DNA from: Planctomycetaceae bacterium
Lineage (GTDB): Bacteria > Planctomycetota > Planctomycetia > Planctomycetales > Planctomycetaceae
Direction of reading: 5' to 3'
Length of the DNA stretch: 64,000 bases
NCBI GenBank assembly: GCA_018699955.1
Contig: JABISG010000054.1
Span: forward strand, 1 to 64,000
Shown here: piece by piece, positions 43,877-54,128 of the stretch
How the letters are laid out: each line of letters begins with the position of its first letter
How positions within the stretch are numbered: the stretch's first letter is position 1
The notes under the pieces: model-generated
Told to the model about the DNA's origin: nothing
Seen by the model: the letters and a program-made list of their open reading frames with translations, nothing else
Databases searched by the model: none
Position numbers and translations under genes: made by a program

Positions 43877-45919
43877 ATGGACGGAAACAACTCCGACGAC
43901 AACGGCGAAGCCGAAACGAATGTTGATCCAGAGGGCGCAGCTTTTCTGGTCGTTCGTGAAGGTCGTACGTGGCGTGATGTGTTCCGCTTAACCCCCGGGC
44001 AAGTCACGACGGTGGGCCGCGCGGCGACAAGCCGGATCGTTGTCCGCGACGACATTTGCAGCCGCAATCATTGCGAAATTTTTCAAAGTGGTGGCGAGTG
44101 GACGCTTCGCGATTTGGGCAGCCGCAACGGAACATTGATCAACGGCACACGGGTTGCCAGCGACTGGCAACTTGCGGACGGCGAATTGATTCAAATTGGC
44201 AGTTGCGACCTTGGTTTCACGTTTGACCTGTCGCATCCGTTCCCCCAATTTGAAGAGGATGATGACGATACCGGCACCTCGGACGAGATGGTGTTTGATC
44301 ACCCCGGCTCCGACACCGAACCGGAAATCATTCTCCGTACACGTAAGTCGCGATACCGAACGGCTGGCTCTCCTGAAACAATGGAAGGCGACCGGATCAG
44401 CCAGGAGCTGACGACGTTGTACCGCTTGGCACTGGAGATGGGATCGGTTCCCAACGCCTCGGGATTGTCGGAGGTTGTGCTGGACGGGTTATTTTCCGGC
44501 ACGACGGCCGACATCGGTGCCATCCTGTTGTTACAGGACGTGTCGGGCAACGAACCCACATCGGAAGAGTTGCAGGTCGTTGTCTATCACGGCGAGAACG
44601 ACATGCCCTACCAGCGCGTGTCGGAGTATCTTTCGGGGGTGGTACTGGCCGAGCGCGAAGCCATTCTGGCTCGGGATATTGCCGACGACAGTCGATTGGC
44701 TGCCCGCGACAGTTTGGGTGAAATCCAGGCCAAGAGTGTCATCTGCGCACCACTGCAGGTTGGAGGTGTGCTGCACGGTTTGATCCATCTGTACTCCACA
44801 AAACCAGAGCAGCCCCTCGACCGCGACGATCTGGAATTCACGCTGGCGGTGGCCGACCAGATGGCCATCGCGTTGGACAATTTGAAGGAGAAGAAGTCAC
44901 TGGTCGAAGGATTGGCCCGCGTGCAGGATGAGAACCAAACACTGCGGCGGCAATTGGAAATTGAAAGCGAACTGGTGGGCGATAGCCCGTCGATGCATTT
45001 ACTGCGCGAGCGCATTGCCCGCATTGCACCGACCGATGCGACGACTCTCATTCGCGGCGAGAGCGGCGTGGGTAAGGAGTTGGTGGCACGCGCCGTTCAT
45101 TTCAGCAGCAATCGTAGCGAAGGGCCGTTCATTTGCATGAACTGTGCCGCGTTAACCGAAAGCCTGCTGGAGAGCGAATTGTTCGGACACGAGAAAGGAT
45201 CGTTTACCGGCGCGGAAGCAAGAACAAGCGGCAAATTCGAACAGGCACATCAAGGGACATTGTTTCTGGATGAAGTCGGCGAGATGGGCCTCGGCATTCA
45301 GGCAAGATTCCTGCGCGTACTCGAAGGGCATCCGTTCGAGCGGGTGGGAGGCGGAACTCCCGTTGAAGTCGATGTGCGCGTGGTGGCCGCCACGAACCGT
45401 GACCTCGAACTTGCAGTGGAGGAAGATCTCTTCCGTCGAGACTTGTACTTCCGATTACACGTCGTCGAACTTAACATCGAACCGCTGCGTTTGCGTCGGA
45501 CCGACGTCCCGTTGCTGGCCAACTATTTTCTCGACCGATTCGCCCGTAAGACGGAGCGTCCGGTCAAACGGTTCACGCGGACGGCTCTCGACACCTTGTT
45601 GAACTACGACTGGCCGGGAAACGTCCGCGAGTTGCAGAACGTCGTCGAGCGGGCGGTAATCCTCTGCGCCGGCGAAGTGGTAACCGAGGACGACATTCAA
45701 CTCTCGGCCTTGGGATCAACACCAACCCGCGATCCGCGCGAATTGGGAAGCCGCGGTTTCCGCGAGGTCTCGCTCGACATACTCGAACGAGAACACATCA
45801 TGGCAACACTCGACCGGACGAATTGGAACAAATCGAAGGCTTCCCAAATCCTCGGCATCGAGCGATCAACGCTGGATCGCAAATTAAAACGCTACCAGGT
45901 GAAACGGCCAAATCGGTGA
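43877..45919 (+). CDS. FHA-GAF-sigma54 AAA+ activator, Fis-type HTH
   Basis: From MDGNNSDD (43877) the 680-residue protein has an FHA domain (about 22-115: [31 protein letters not shown]), a GAF-like sensory domain (about 175-340), the AAA+ sigma54-interaction domain (about 365-600: Walker A GESGVGK at 394-400, GSFTGA at 441-446, Walker B TLFLDE near 461-466, DVRVVAATN) and a C-terminal Fis-type helix-turn-helix ([21 protein letters not shown]). It activates RNA polymerase with sigma54. The FHA domain reads phosphothreonine, fitting the Ser/Thr kinase encoded next. The sigma54-contact loop is GSFTGA instead of GAFTGA. Cytoplasmic. Confidence 0.92.
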   Translation: MDGNNSDDNGEAETNVDPEGAAFLVVREGRTWRDVFRLTPGQVTTVGRAATSRIVVRDDICSRNHCEIFQSGGEWTLRDLGSRNGTLINGTRVASDWQLADGELIQIGSCDLGFTFDLSHPFPQFEEDDDDTGTSDEMVFDHPGSDTEPEIILRTRKSRYRTAGSPETMEGDRISQELTTLYRLALEMGSVPNASGLSEVVLDGLFSGTTADIGAILLLQDVSGNEPTSEELQVVVYHGENDMPYQRVSEYLSGVVLAEREAILARDIADDSRLAARDSLGEIQAKSVICAPLQVGGVLHGLIHLYSTKPEQPLDRDDLEFTLAVADQMAIALDNLKEKKSLVEGLARVQDENQTLRRQLEIESELVGDSPSMHLLRERIARIAPTDATTLIRGESGVGKELVARAVHFSSNRSEGPFICMNCAALTESLLESELFGHEKGSFTGAEARTSGKFEQAHQGTLFLDEVGEMGLGIQARFLRVLEGHPFERVGGGTPVEVDVRVVAATNRDLELAVEEDLFRRDLYFRLHVVELNIEPLRLRRTDVPLLANYFLDRFARKTERPVKRFTRTALDTLLNYDWPGNVRELQNVVERAVILCAGEVVTEDDIQLSALGSTPTRDPRELGSRGFREVSLDILEREHIMATLDRTNWNKSKASQILGIERSTLDRKLKRYQVKRPNR

Positions 45920-45966
45920 TGGAGAAATCACTGCATTTCGCCTGGCAGAACGGGAGCCAACAGCAG

Positions 45967-46020
45967 CGTCAAATTGAACCGTCAAATTGAACCTCGGAGA
46001 CACTGAGGCACGGAGACTCA
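45967..46020. repeat. 13-base tandem duplication and GGAGACACTGAGG-type repeat
   Basis: CGTCAAATTGAAC occurs at 45967-45979 and again at 45980-45992. It is followed by CGGAGACACTGAGGCACGGA, a text related to other CCGTGG/CGGAG-type non-coding repeats in this window. Both sit between the regulator and the kinase gene. Confidence 0.6.
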
Positions 46021-46145
46021 TTTGATCAATCGGACACGGCTCTTGAATTTGATCTGATCATCCAGCGTCACGGTCCATCCATTTCTCCGTGGTGAAAACG
46101 TTTTTCTGTCAATAAGCCATTCATCACCAGAAATAGAACAGCCCA

Positions 46146-47828
46146 ATGCAACCGACGCGGATTGGACCGTATTCGATCGATCGCAAGATTGGTGCAGGGG
46201 GAATGGGGACGGTTTATCTCGCGCATCACGTCGAGAGCGGACAACAGGCGGCGGTCAAGGTTCTCTCTTCATCGCTGGCGGGTGAGAGCGGGCTGGTGGC
46301 GCGGTTCAGCCGTGAAATCGATGCGCTCACCGAACTTTCGAATCCGCACGTCATCGAGATTTATGAAAGCGGCGTCGATGAACAGACCTATTATTTCGCA
46401 ATGGAGTATGTTGACGGGGAGACGATTGCCGATCGGCTCAAACGCGAGAAACGTATTGAATGGGAGACGGTGATTGAGTTGTCGGTGCAGATTTGCACGG
46501 CCCTGAAGGCGGCGCACGATGCAGGCATCATTCACCGCGACCTCAAACCCTCGAATCTGTTGGTCACCGGCGACGACCAGATCAAACTGGCCGATTTCGG
46601 CATCGCCCAAATCTTTGCCGGCCAGAAACTGACGATGACCGGCGGCATCCTCGGAACGGCCGAATTCATGTCCCCCGAGCAAGCTCAGGGACAACGTGCG
46701 ACAAAGAAAAGCGATCTCTATTCGCTCGGCGCTGTCATGTACGCCATGCTCACCGGGCGACCTCCATTTACCGGCAAGACGGCCGTCGAGGTGTTACAGA
46801 AACATCGGTTTAACCAATTCGATGCGCCCCGTTTGATTCTGCCCGACATTCCCATCTGGCTGGACGATGTGGTTTGCCAATTGTTGGAGAAAGACCCGGA
46901 CAAGCGGTTTCCCGATGCATACGTTCTGTCACTACGGCTGAAGGAAATCCCCCGAAAAGTCGAATTGGCGGGACTGCAGGAAACGCGGACTGCCGCCCCT
47001 GTTGTCTATAACGCCGACGGCACAACCGTTGCCATTTCGAGCCAGCCCGAACTTGGGCCGGGTGACGGCACGCTGATGCGAGATTTGCTGCGAGCGGAAA
47101 TCGATCGACAGCAGCAACCCTCCCGCGTCGGTCGATTGTTGGACAACAGTTGGTTTCTAGTCGCCGTGCTGGTCGTCTTGATTGCCGGTGGCTATTACGC
47201 GTTGCAACCGGCGGAGCTTACGCCGCAACAAAAGTTTTCCGCCGGCGAAAAGTTAATGCAGCATCCGGCCGGTGCTGACTGGATGACGGCTCGCGACGAA
47301 TTCTTCCTGCCGCTTGTGGCGGACGATCCATTGGCATGGGAAGCCAAAGTCGCCGTTCACCTCGAACAAATCCAGCAGTACGAATTGGAATTGCGGCTGT
47401 CGCCCGGCAAGTTGAAGAAGAAACGCGAACCGGCCCGGAACGACGCTGAACGGTTTCTGCGATTGGCACAACACTATCGCGAGATTGGCGACGTTGGTCG
47501 CTCGCGGAACATTCTGACATCGCTGACGGAACTGCTGGACGAGCAGGGTGAACATCAATTGTATCGCGATCAGGCGCAGAAGATGCTGGCCGAACTGGAC
47601 GGCACGACGCCAAGTACAGACAATCGTGGCGAGATTCTGAAGTCGGCCATGCAGCGGGCCGACGAATTCGCCAACGCAGACAAACCCAATGAAGCACGGG
47701 CGATTTATGAAAGTATCATCGCATTGTATGGTTCCGACCCAGCCGTTGCCGACGAAGTTCGGATCGCGATTGAAAAACGAGATCAGCTAGTTAACCTCAC
47801 ACAACCTTCACCACCAGCGGACAATTGA
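46146..47828 (+). CDS. PknB-type Ser/Thr protein kinase, membrane-anchored
   Basis: The 560-residue protein has a kinase domain (about 8-270): glycine loop GAGGMGTVY, catalytic Lys38 in AAVKVL, Glu in the C-helix (FSREIDAL), HRDLKPSN (130-137, Asp132), DFG (150-152) and the activation segment [11 protein letters not shown]. The single transmembrane helix is at about 335-353 ([18 protein letters not shown]), and the C-terminal 200 residues lie outside with helical, TPR-like periodicity. Substrates are unknown; the FHA-containing regulator gene directly upstream is a candidate. Its stop codon overlaps the apt start by one base (TGATG), so translation is coupled. 227 bases separate it from the regulator. 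Confidence 0.93.
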   Translation: MQPTRIGPYSIDRKIGAGGMGTVYLAHHVESGQQAAVKVLSSSLAGESGLVARFSREIDALTELSNPHVIEIYESGVDEQTYYFAMEYVDGETIADRLKREKRIEWETVIELSVQICTALKAAHDAGIIHRDLKPSNLLVTGDDQIKLADFGIAQIFAGQKLTMTGGILGTAEFMSPEQAQGQRATKKSDLYSLGAVMYAMLTGRPPFTGKTAVEVLQKHRFNQFDAPRLILPDIPIWLDDVVCQLLEKDPDKRFPDAYVLSLRLKEIPRKVELAGLQETRTAAPVVYNADGTTVAISSQPELGPGDGTLMRDLLRAEIDRQQQPSRVGRLLDNSWFLVAVLVVLIAGGYYALQPAELTPQQKFSAGEKLMQHPAGADWMTARDEFFLPLVADDPLAWEAKVAVHLEQIQQYELELRLSPGKLKKKREPARNDAERFLRLAQHYREIGDVGRSRNILTSLTELLDEQGEHQLYRDQAQKMLAELDGTTPSTDNRGEILKSAMQRADEFANADKPNEARAIYESIIALYGSDPAVADEVRIAIEKRDQLVNLTQPSPPADN

Positions 47829-48367
47829 TGAACAACACCATCGAACTGAAAGACTACATTCGCAGCATCCCCGATTTTCCGAAACCGGGAATCATGTTTC
47901 GCGACATCACGCCAATGCTGGCGGCACCCGAGGCGTTCGGTTTCGTCATCAAGCAGTTCGCCGAACATTTTCGCAGTAAGGATGTGACGGCCATTATTGC
48001 AGCGGAAGCCCGCGGGTTCATTTTTGCTGCACCGCTTGCGTTGGAGTTGGGCGCGGCATTCATTCCGGTTCGCAAACCAGGCAAGCTGCCGTTCGACACA
48101 CATGCCTTTCATTACGAATTGGAATACGGCACCGATTCGCTCGAGATGCACACCGACGCGCTCAGCGAAGGCGACCGCGTGTTGTTGGTCGATGACTTAC
48201 TAGCAACTGGCGGCACAATTGAGACGTGCATTCGTATGACCGAGAAAGCCAAAGCAACCGTGGTGGGCTGTGCCTTCGTCATTGAACTGGATTTCCTGAA
48301 AGCACGCGACCGCATGGAAGGCCACGACATCCTGTCGCTGATTCATTACGATGGCGAAGGCGACTGA
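47828..48367 (+). CDS. apt: Adenine phosphoribosyltransferase
   Basis: From ATG 47828 the 179-residue protein matches [24 protein letters not shown] at the N-terminus, [25 protein letters not shown] for the adenine loop, and the PRPP-binding motif [13 protein letters not shown] (118-130). It converts adenine and PRPP to AMP in purine salvage. Length is typical. The start overlaps the kinase stop by one base, an unusual pairing, because apt is normally unlinked to signalling genes. An upstream TTG codon would also be in frame. Confidence 0.95.
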   Translation: MNNTIELKDYIRSIPDFPKPGIMFRDITPMLAAPEAFGFVIKQFAEHFRSKDVTAIIAAEARGFIFAAPLALELGAAFIPVRKPGKLPFDTHAFHYELEYGTDSLEMHTDALSEGDRVLLVDDLLATGGTIETCIRMTEKAKATVVGCAFVIELDFLKARDRMEGHDILSLIHYDGEGD

Positions 48368-48494
48368 TGCCCGCGAGTTGACTGAATAACTTCGTCAATT
48401 TCCGCAAGGATTCTGTTAGAATGAAACCGTGCCTGCGGCAACAAATTGGTCAGCGTTTGTTGGCCAACTGCGTGGACAGAGTATTGAGAACGAG

Positions 48495-48659
48495 ATGAAA
48501 CAGCAGCTTGGTTTCTATATGCAGTTTTCCGCGCTGGTTTTCTTGCCGCTGTTGATTTTCTTGCAACTTGAAATTGGGCTGAAAATTATCTATATGCCGA
48601 TCTGTCTGTTGATCGGAGTTGTGTTGTTCATTGTTGGCACACGTCTGCGCGAATCGTAG
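48495..48659 (+). CDS. Small two-helix membrane protein
   Basis: From ATG 48495 the frame gives a 54-residue protein with two hydrophobic helices, FYMQFSALVFLPLLIFLQL and IIYMPICLLIGVVLFIVGT, and short charged ends. A GTG at 48429 could extend it. The next gene starts 10 bases after its stop, so it may be translated with it. No family is recognised. Two strong helices in a short frame make it a plausible real gene. Confidence 0.6.
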   Translation: MKQQLGFYMQFSALVFLPLLIFLQLEIGLKIIYMPICLLIGVVLFIVGTRLRES

Positions 48660-48669
48660 GGGCCGGCTC

Positions 48670-50916
48670 ATGAATTGGTGTTTGATCGACAAGCATTTCA
48701 CGACACGGAGCAGCCTTTGCTCGCTTGTGATTCTCCTGCAACTTGTCGTCGGTTCAGTTGTTGTCGCACAACAGCAGGTCGATCGATCGTCGCGGCTGCG
48801 CGAAACGGTTTCGCTCGACACCGACATTGCCGTCACCAAGAAATTGAAGACAGCCGAAGACTATCTGGCGGCCCAGCAATGGGAAGCGGCAATCGAAGTC
48901 CTCGGTGGCATCATCGACGGTCAGTCCGACACGCTGGTGGCGGCTTCGACGGGCCGTTATGTCAGCGCGGGTGCCTATTCCCATCTATTACTATCGAGGC
49001 TCCCGGCCGATGCCCTGGCATTGTACCGCCGCAAGACCGATCCGCAGGCGCGACAATGGTTCGAGAACGGAAGGCAAACCCGTGACGCGAGTTTGCTGCG
49101 ACGGGTCTTGAAATTCGCTTACGTCGGCAGTTACGGAGACGATGCGTTGTCGCTGCTTGGCGAATGGGCATGGGAACGCGGTGAGATCGATACCGCGCGA
49201 CGCTATTGGAAACAACTGTCGCCAGCCGACGAGCAGTCGCCCGCATCGTTGCGATTTCCCGATCCCCAGTTGGGCCGCGCAGACGTTCTTGCGCGGTTGA
49301 TGTTATGCAATCTGGCAGAGGGGAACTTTGGTCGTGCCGAACGGCAACGGGCCAGAATTCACCGCCAGTTTCCAGATGCGACAGGCACGTTGGCCGGGAG
49401 AACCGGGCGACTGGCCGACATCGCTGGCGCTCTACTCGGCGAAGCGAAAGGCTGGACGCTGCCCGCACCGGATACGACAGCGCAGACTTTCGCCGGTACG
49501 ATGAGTCGCCAACAGATTCTGCCGCTGGCGGTCGATATCGCTGCCGAGCAATGGTCGGTGCAATTTTCCGCGCGGGAACAACGGCGCTTCAAGTTTCCGT
49601 CGCGTCAACCGGCCTATCCAATGCAGCCCGCGCACAGCGTTCACCCACTCGTACATGAAGGCATCGTCTACTTCAGCGATGCCGACCGCATTTATGCCTA
49701 CAATCTGCGAACGGGAAAACCGGCCTGGCCCGGTCCGGAAGGTGAAGAAGATAACGCCGTCATCTACCAACTGCACGATAATTTGTTTCCCATCGATACA
49801 CACGCTGCCGTCGGCGTCCCCCGGTTCAGCATGACGATTCACGACGGTCGGTTGTACGCTCGCATGGGAACGCCAATGACCAGCCGCAGCGAACGCGAGT
49901 TGATCGCCGACATCCGAACCGATCTCGTCGTACTCGATTTGGATCCAAAGCGAGGCCAGGGCAAGTTGCTCACCAAGGTTTCGGCTGACAGTTTCGGGCG
50001 CGGAGGAGCACCGTGGTCGTTTGAGGGCTCGCCAGTCGTCGGCGGCAATCGCGTTTACATCGCGCTTCGCCGCAGCCAGCCGCAGATGCAAATCAACGTC
50101 GCCTGTTTCGACTCATCTTCCGGTCGATTGATCTGGAATCGAAGAGTGTGCGCGGCCGTCTCGAACATCGGCCGCAACAATAACCTCATCACCCACCAAC
50201 TGCTCACGCTCGCAGAGAACAAGTTGTTCATCTCAACAGATTTGGGAGCCGTTGCCGCACTCGATGCTCGCGACGGTGCACCGCTGTGGGTTCTCACATA
50301 CGAAAGCAGCCCGGCGAAATCCCCGGCCGTTTTCAGCGATCACACCGAACAGGGCTTGCTTCCCTGCCTTTTTCACCAGGGAACAGTTTACGCCGCGCCA
50401 AATGACAGCGACCACATCTTCGCCATCGATGCACAAAGCGGCGTGGTCAAATGGCAGAGGCGCCTCGGCGATCGCATCCGCCACTTGCTTGGCGTTGGGC
50501 AGGGGAATCTCATTGTCAGTGGCAATTCCCTCTGGGGACTGAACGCCGAGAACGGCGAGGTTGTCTGGGGGCGTGCAATCACCGACCCGGAATTCTACGG
50601 CTACGGACGCGGACTCCTCGTCGATGACGCCATCTGGTGGCCCACCCGCGAAACAATTGAAATCCGCTCACAGCGCACCGGGCATCGCATCCGTCGGCAA
50701 CCCATACCACTCGAAGCACACGGCACAACCCGCGCACGCAACACGGGTGGGAACCTGCAAATTACCAACGGCTATTTGCTGGTCGCACAAGCCGACCGCC
50801 TCGTCGTCTACGGCGAATCCCCGTTGCCCGTTCGACCCACCCGCCGCGAGATTTCCGCTGCCGCTCCACAGCGGCAACGCTGGCTCGCAAAGTTCCCGGT
50901 CACCGTACCGAAGTAG
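48670..50916 (+). CDS. PQQ-binding-like beta-propeller protein with N-terminal TPR-like region (copy B)
   Basis: From MNWCLIDKHF (48670) the 748-residue protein has a signal peptide (about 16-36, ending VVVAQQ). Residues about 50-300 are helical, TPR-like (WEAAIEVLGGII, GAYSHLLLSRLPADALALYRR). Residues about 330-730 are propeller blades with LVHEGIVYFSDADRIYAYNL, CFDSSSGRLIWNRR, ALDARDGAPLWVL, IDAQSGVVKWQRR and LNAENGEVVWG. It belongs to the same broad PQQ-like group as the proteins at 42231-43520 and 52597-53826. Function unknown. Probably in the cell envelope. Confidence 0.82.
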   Translation: MNWCLIDKHFTTRSSLCSLVILLQLVVGSVVVAQQQVDRSSRLRETVSLDTDIAVTKKLKTAEDYLAAQQWEAAIEVLGGIIDGQSDTLVAASTGRYVSAGAYSHLLLSRLPADALALYRRKTDPQARQWFENGRQTRDASLLRRVLKFAYVGSYGDDALSLLGEWAWERGEIDTARRYWKQLSPADEQSPASLRFPDPQLGRADVLARLMLCNLAEGNFGRAERQRARIHRQFPDATGTLAGRTGRLADIAGALLGEAKGWTLPAPDTTAQTFAGTMSRQQILPLAVDIAAEQWSVQFSAREQRRFKFPSRQPAYPMQPAHSVHPLVHEGIVYFSDADRIYAYNLRTGKPAWPGPEGEEDNAVIYQLHDNLFPIDTHAAVGVPRFSMTIHDGRLYARMGTPMTSRSERELIADIRTDLVVLDLDPKRGQGKLLTKVSADSFGRGGAPWSFEGSPVVGGNRVYIALRRSQPQMQINVACFDSSSGRLIWNRRVCAAVSNIGRNNNLITHQLLTLAENKLFISTDLGAVAALDARDGAPLWVLTYESSPAKSPAVFSDHTEQGLLPCLFHQGTVYAAPNDSDHIFAIDAQSGVVKWQRRLGDRIRHLLGVGQGNLIVSGNSLWGLNAENGEVVWGRAITDPEFYGYGRGLLVDDAIWWPTRETIEIRSQRTGHRIRRQPIPLEAHGTTRARNTGGNLQITNGYLLVAQADRLVVYGESPLPVRPTRREISAAAPQRQRWLAKFPVTVPK

Positions 50917-50956
50917 CCACCGCGTCCACGGAGTAACGGCAGGCACGCCGATAATT

Positions 50957-52549
50957 TCAGCGACGCTCCAGCAATTCATCCAGCGAGAACTTCTCGAAGA
51001 CAAGTTGCGATTGACTGCCTTCGTAGACCAAGCCGATGTGCTTGTCATCGACACGGCTGAGACTGGGATAACCGGCGCCGCGGCCGACATCGAGCAGAAG
51101 GTGATGCTCTTTGGGCCAGCTGCGACCGTCGTCGAAACTGATTTGAATCGTGTGGTGGTCGCGGCCCGCCTGCGTATGCGGGTTGGCAAACACGAGGATG
51201 TGTTTCTTTTCGCCGTTCTGCTTGTAGTCGAATCGATATGTGCTGCCGTTGCAGTTCGGTTCGATCAATGTGTTTCGATTCGTCGCATGCGGTTTCCAAG
51301 TTTTTCCCAAATCGGACGTGACGGCGACCGTGCGAAACTTTGTCGGGCTTTCGGTACGACAGTTGAGCATGATCGAACCATCTCCAAGCAGCACAGCCTG
51401 GCATTCGGTATTGCCGAACGAGGCGGGGTTACTGACGGTCCACGTTTTTCCGTGGTCGCGACTGATGGTGAGATTCGAGAAGTGACGGTCCTGTTCGTCC
51501 CGCCCCTGAGTGGGCATGATCAGCGTTCCGTCAGGAAGCGAGATTCCCTGTTGTGGTGATGGTGCAAACAGAATCCATTCCTTCTTCTTTAGCTTTCGCG
51601 TCAGGTTTTCCGGCTTCGAGAAAGTTCGGCCATCGTCTGTTGAGCGAACCATCAAAAACTGGGCCGTCTTGCCGATTTCGAATCCCGGTTCGGAGCCGCC
51701 CTTGTTCCACTGATGCGTGCCGGGGCGACCCCACGTCCAGACCGCTGTGACGAAAATCTCACCGGTCGCCGGGTCCACGAGAATTCCCGGGTCGCTGCAA
51801 CCGTTTTGCTCCTGCGGCAGCTTGCCGTATTCGTGCATGTCCATAATGACGCGCTGGCCTTCCCACGTCTGGCCGCCGTCGGTACTCCGCAGCAGTCCGA
51901 TGTCGATGTCCTCTTGCAGATCGCGACCTGCCCGCCGCCGGATGTCGTAAACACACAGCAACGTTCCTTTCGGCGTTGTCGCCAGTGCTGCAATTCGGTA
52001 CGTGTGTACGCCGTCGTCGAAGTGCCGACGCAGCGCGATGCCGATTCGCTTGCGGACGTTGAGCGTTTCCGCCTGCGGGGTGACGGTGCCGACAGACGTT
52101 TCAATTGTCGTGCATGTCGCATCCACTTTGTGACTCAGGCTGGCAGTCGGGCTGAGTCGGCACGAGAGCCACAGCACATTGACGCCGCGGCGAAGACGCA
52201 CGTTGCCGCGAACGACAACCTCGCCGGCCGACTTCGTGCGGTCGCCGAACGTCGCCTGTGTTGCGTAATTCTGTTTGTCTCCCGGAGAAAAAACCTGCAG
52301 ACTTTCGATGTCGTTCAGGTCGTCGGTGCCTTTGAGCGAAAACGTCAGCGAGTGCAGAAAAACGGCTTTCTGTTCGGTTTCGATTGTCAGTTCCAACAGC
52401 GCGTTGCGGTCGTTGCGAATCAGCACCGGATGAATGCGCTGCCGAACAACGGCTTTGATACCAACCGGCTTCTCCCCGGCAGAGACCGACGCAATTGTGG
52501 GAAGAAGTGCAATGACGGCGAAAGCGAAACACGTCCGGAAGATCATCAT
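50957..52549 (-). CDS. Exo-alpha-sialidase, GH33 family, exported
   Basis: The 530-residue protein has a signal peptide (about 1-24) and a sialidase N-terminal beta domain (about 28-165: FLHSLTFSLKGTDDLNDIES). The catalytic propeller follows with YRIAALATTPKGTLLCVYDI and an Asp-bearing RDLQEDIDIGLLRS. Five Asp boxes are visible: STDGGQTW (222-229), STDDGRTF, SRDHGKTW, TSDLGKTW and SFDDGRSW. These match the GH33 pattern closely. It would release terminal sialic acid from glycans outside the cell. No sialic-acid catabolic gene is adjacent, so use of released sialate is unproven. The PQQ gene upstream starts 48 bases away on the same strand. Confidence 0.88.
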   Translation of the reverse strand: MMIFRTCFAFAVIALLPTIASVSAGEKPVGIKAVVRQRIHPVLIRNDRNALLELTIETEQKAVFLHSLTFSLKGTDDLNDIESLQVFSPGDKQNYATQATFGDRTKSAGEVVVRGNVRLRRGVNVLWLSCRLSPTASLSHKVDATCTTIETSVGTVTPQAETLNVRKRIGIALRRHFDDGVHTYRIAALATTPKGTLLCVYDIRRRAGRDLQEDIDIGLLRSTDGGQTWEGQRVIMDMHEYGKLPQEQNGCSDPGILVDPATGEIFVTAVWTWGRPGTHQWNKGGSEPGFEIGKTAQFLMVRSTDDGRTFSKPENLTRKLKKKEWILFAPSPQQGISLPDGTLIMPTQGRDEQDRHFSNLTISRDHGKTWTVSNPASFGNTECQAVLLGDGSIMLNCRTESPTKFRTVAVTSDLGKTWKPHATNRNTLIEPNCNGSTYRFDYKQNGEKKHILVFANPHTQAGRDHHTIQISFDDGRSWPKEHHLLLDVGRGAGYPSLSRVDDKHIGLVYEGSQSQLVFEKFSLDELLERR

Positions 52550-52596
52550 GTTGCTGGCTCCAGGTTAAAGCGAGTAACGTAAGCGAATGTCATTGC

Positions 52597-53826
52597 CTAC
52601 TTCTGCCGCTTGCCCACGCAGTACAAATTCTCGTACGTGCGGACAAACAATTGCCCGTCGGAAGGGGCCAGACTGGCTTTAATGTGTTCACCCATTTCGT
52701 TCTTGGCAATCAGTTGGAACTTCGGACTGGCCGCCAACACGAAGATTTCGCCTTCCGTATTGCTGACGTACAAGCGATCTCCCGCGCGGAGAATCGAGCC
52801 CCACAGGTTTCCGCCCAGTCGTTCCTTCCAGACGGTCTTGCCGGTTTTTACTTCAATGCATTCGGCAATCCCCGTTGCATTGGAAACATAGAGAAACCCG
52901 TTGTGCACGACACCGGTCCCGATGCGTTGCTGGGTCATGGGGACATGCCACAAGCGATGCGTCTCGGTCACGTCGCCGCGCCCACCAAGGCGAACGGCCA
53001 TCATCGATTTCCGAAAACCGCTGGTGGCAATCAGCACATTGTCGCCAACGAGCGTGTCGGGATAATTGCTCGGCCCCAACCCGCTGCAGCGCCACAGCTC
53101 TTTTCCGGTGAGCGGATCGTATCCCTTCAATTCACCCGGCATCGACAATGCAAATTCGTCCCGATCACCCACCCGATAAATCACCGGCGTCGACCACGAA
53201 CCGTATAGCTTGTCGTTGTTGCCAACTTCCGGCGTGTCCCACACGGTTTTGCCGGTCTGCTTGTCGAGGGCAATAATGTGCGTCGGCTCTCCGGGGCCGC
53301 GGTGAATGATTAACAGGTTGCGATAAAGCACCGGCGTTGTGGCCGGGCCAAACACATGAGCCAACTTTCCCAGATCGCGGCTCCAGACCACTTTGCCCGA
53401 AAAATCGCAGGCAACAACACCGGCCGATCCGAAACTGGCATACACCAATTTGCCGTCGGTTGTGGGCGAGCCGGAGCAAAACGGGTTGCCGCTGTGTGTT
53501 GTTTCCTTCTGGGGAAAAGCAACGCGATGCTGCCACAACAGTTTGCCCGAGTTTCGATCAAAGCAGATCAAACTCCGCGTCTTGCCGCCCTTGATCTGGC
53601 AGGTGACGAAGACTTTCTCACCCCACACAATCGGCGTCGAATTGCCATTCCCCGGCAACGGCACTTTCCAGGCGACATTCTCTTCCGAACCGAAGGTCAC
53701 CGGCAGATTCGACTCGTTGCTAACCCCGTCGCCGGCCGGTCCACGCCAAGCCGGCCAGTTCTCGGCGGTGGCCATTGAGGAAAACGAACAGAGGACGACC
53801 GCACCCACAAACGCAATTCGATTCAT
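52597..53826 (-). CDS. PQQ-binding-like beta-propeller protein, exported (copy C)
   Basis: From MNRIAFVGAVVLC (53826) the 409-residue protein has a signal peptide ending near SSMATA. The mature chain begins NWPAWRGPAGDGVSNESNLP and carries repeated blades such as ICFDRNSGKLLWQHRV, ALDKQTGKTVWDT, YDPLTGKELWRCSGLG and IEVKTGKTVWKERLG. It is the closest paralog by layout to the protein at 42231-43520. The sialidase gene follows 48 bases later, so the two are probably co-transcribed. Redox cofactor binding is not demonstrated. Confidence 0.87.
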   Translation of the reverse strand: MNRIAFVGAVVLCSFSSMATAENWPAWRGPAGDGVSNESNLPVTFGSEENVAWKVPLPGNGNSTPIVWGEKVFVTCQIKGGKTRSLICFDRNSGKLLWQHRVAFPQKETTHSGNPFCSGSPTTDGKLVYASFGSAGVVACDFSGKVVWSRDLGKLAHVFGPATTPVLYRNLLIIHRGPGEPTHIIALDKQTGKTVWDTPEVGNNDKLYGSWSTPVIYRVGDRDEFALSMPGELKGYDPLTGKELWRCSGLGPSNYPDTLVGDNVLIATSGFRKSMMAVRLGGRGDVTETHRLWHVPMTQQRIGTGVVHNGFLYVSNATGIAECIEVKTGKTVWKERLGGNLWGSILRAGDRLYVSNTEGEIFVLAASPKFQLIAKNEMGEHIKASLAPSDGQLFVRTYENLYCVGKRQK

Positions 53827-54128
53827 CGTGTTCCACTCCAATTATGTGCCAAGCCGTCTTAAGGTTGCTCAAACGGGCCGGATATCACTGTCAGTCACAC
53901 TCTGAGCATACTGGTAGACGCACGGCCGGGCAAACAACCTGCGTTTTCCGGCCAAATTCGTCCATTTTTCCGTTACGTTGAGATTTTTGCGGCCCCAGAT
54001 TAGACTGGACGATTCCCCATCGTCGCGATTCCCGAACCATTTGAATTTGGCCGGTGTCCGGGGATGAAGCCACCCTCCGCAATTTTCGATTGTTTTCAGT
54101 CACCTGTAATTTCCAAAGGTCCGAGGCG
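53827..54128. other. Divergent intergenic region
   Basis: These 302 bases separate the PQQ-like gene from ilvN. No gene and no recognisable leader peptide (a run of Leu/Ile/Val codons) is seen ahead of ilvN. Open frames across it only extend neighbouring genes. Confidence 0.5.
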
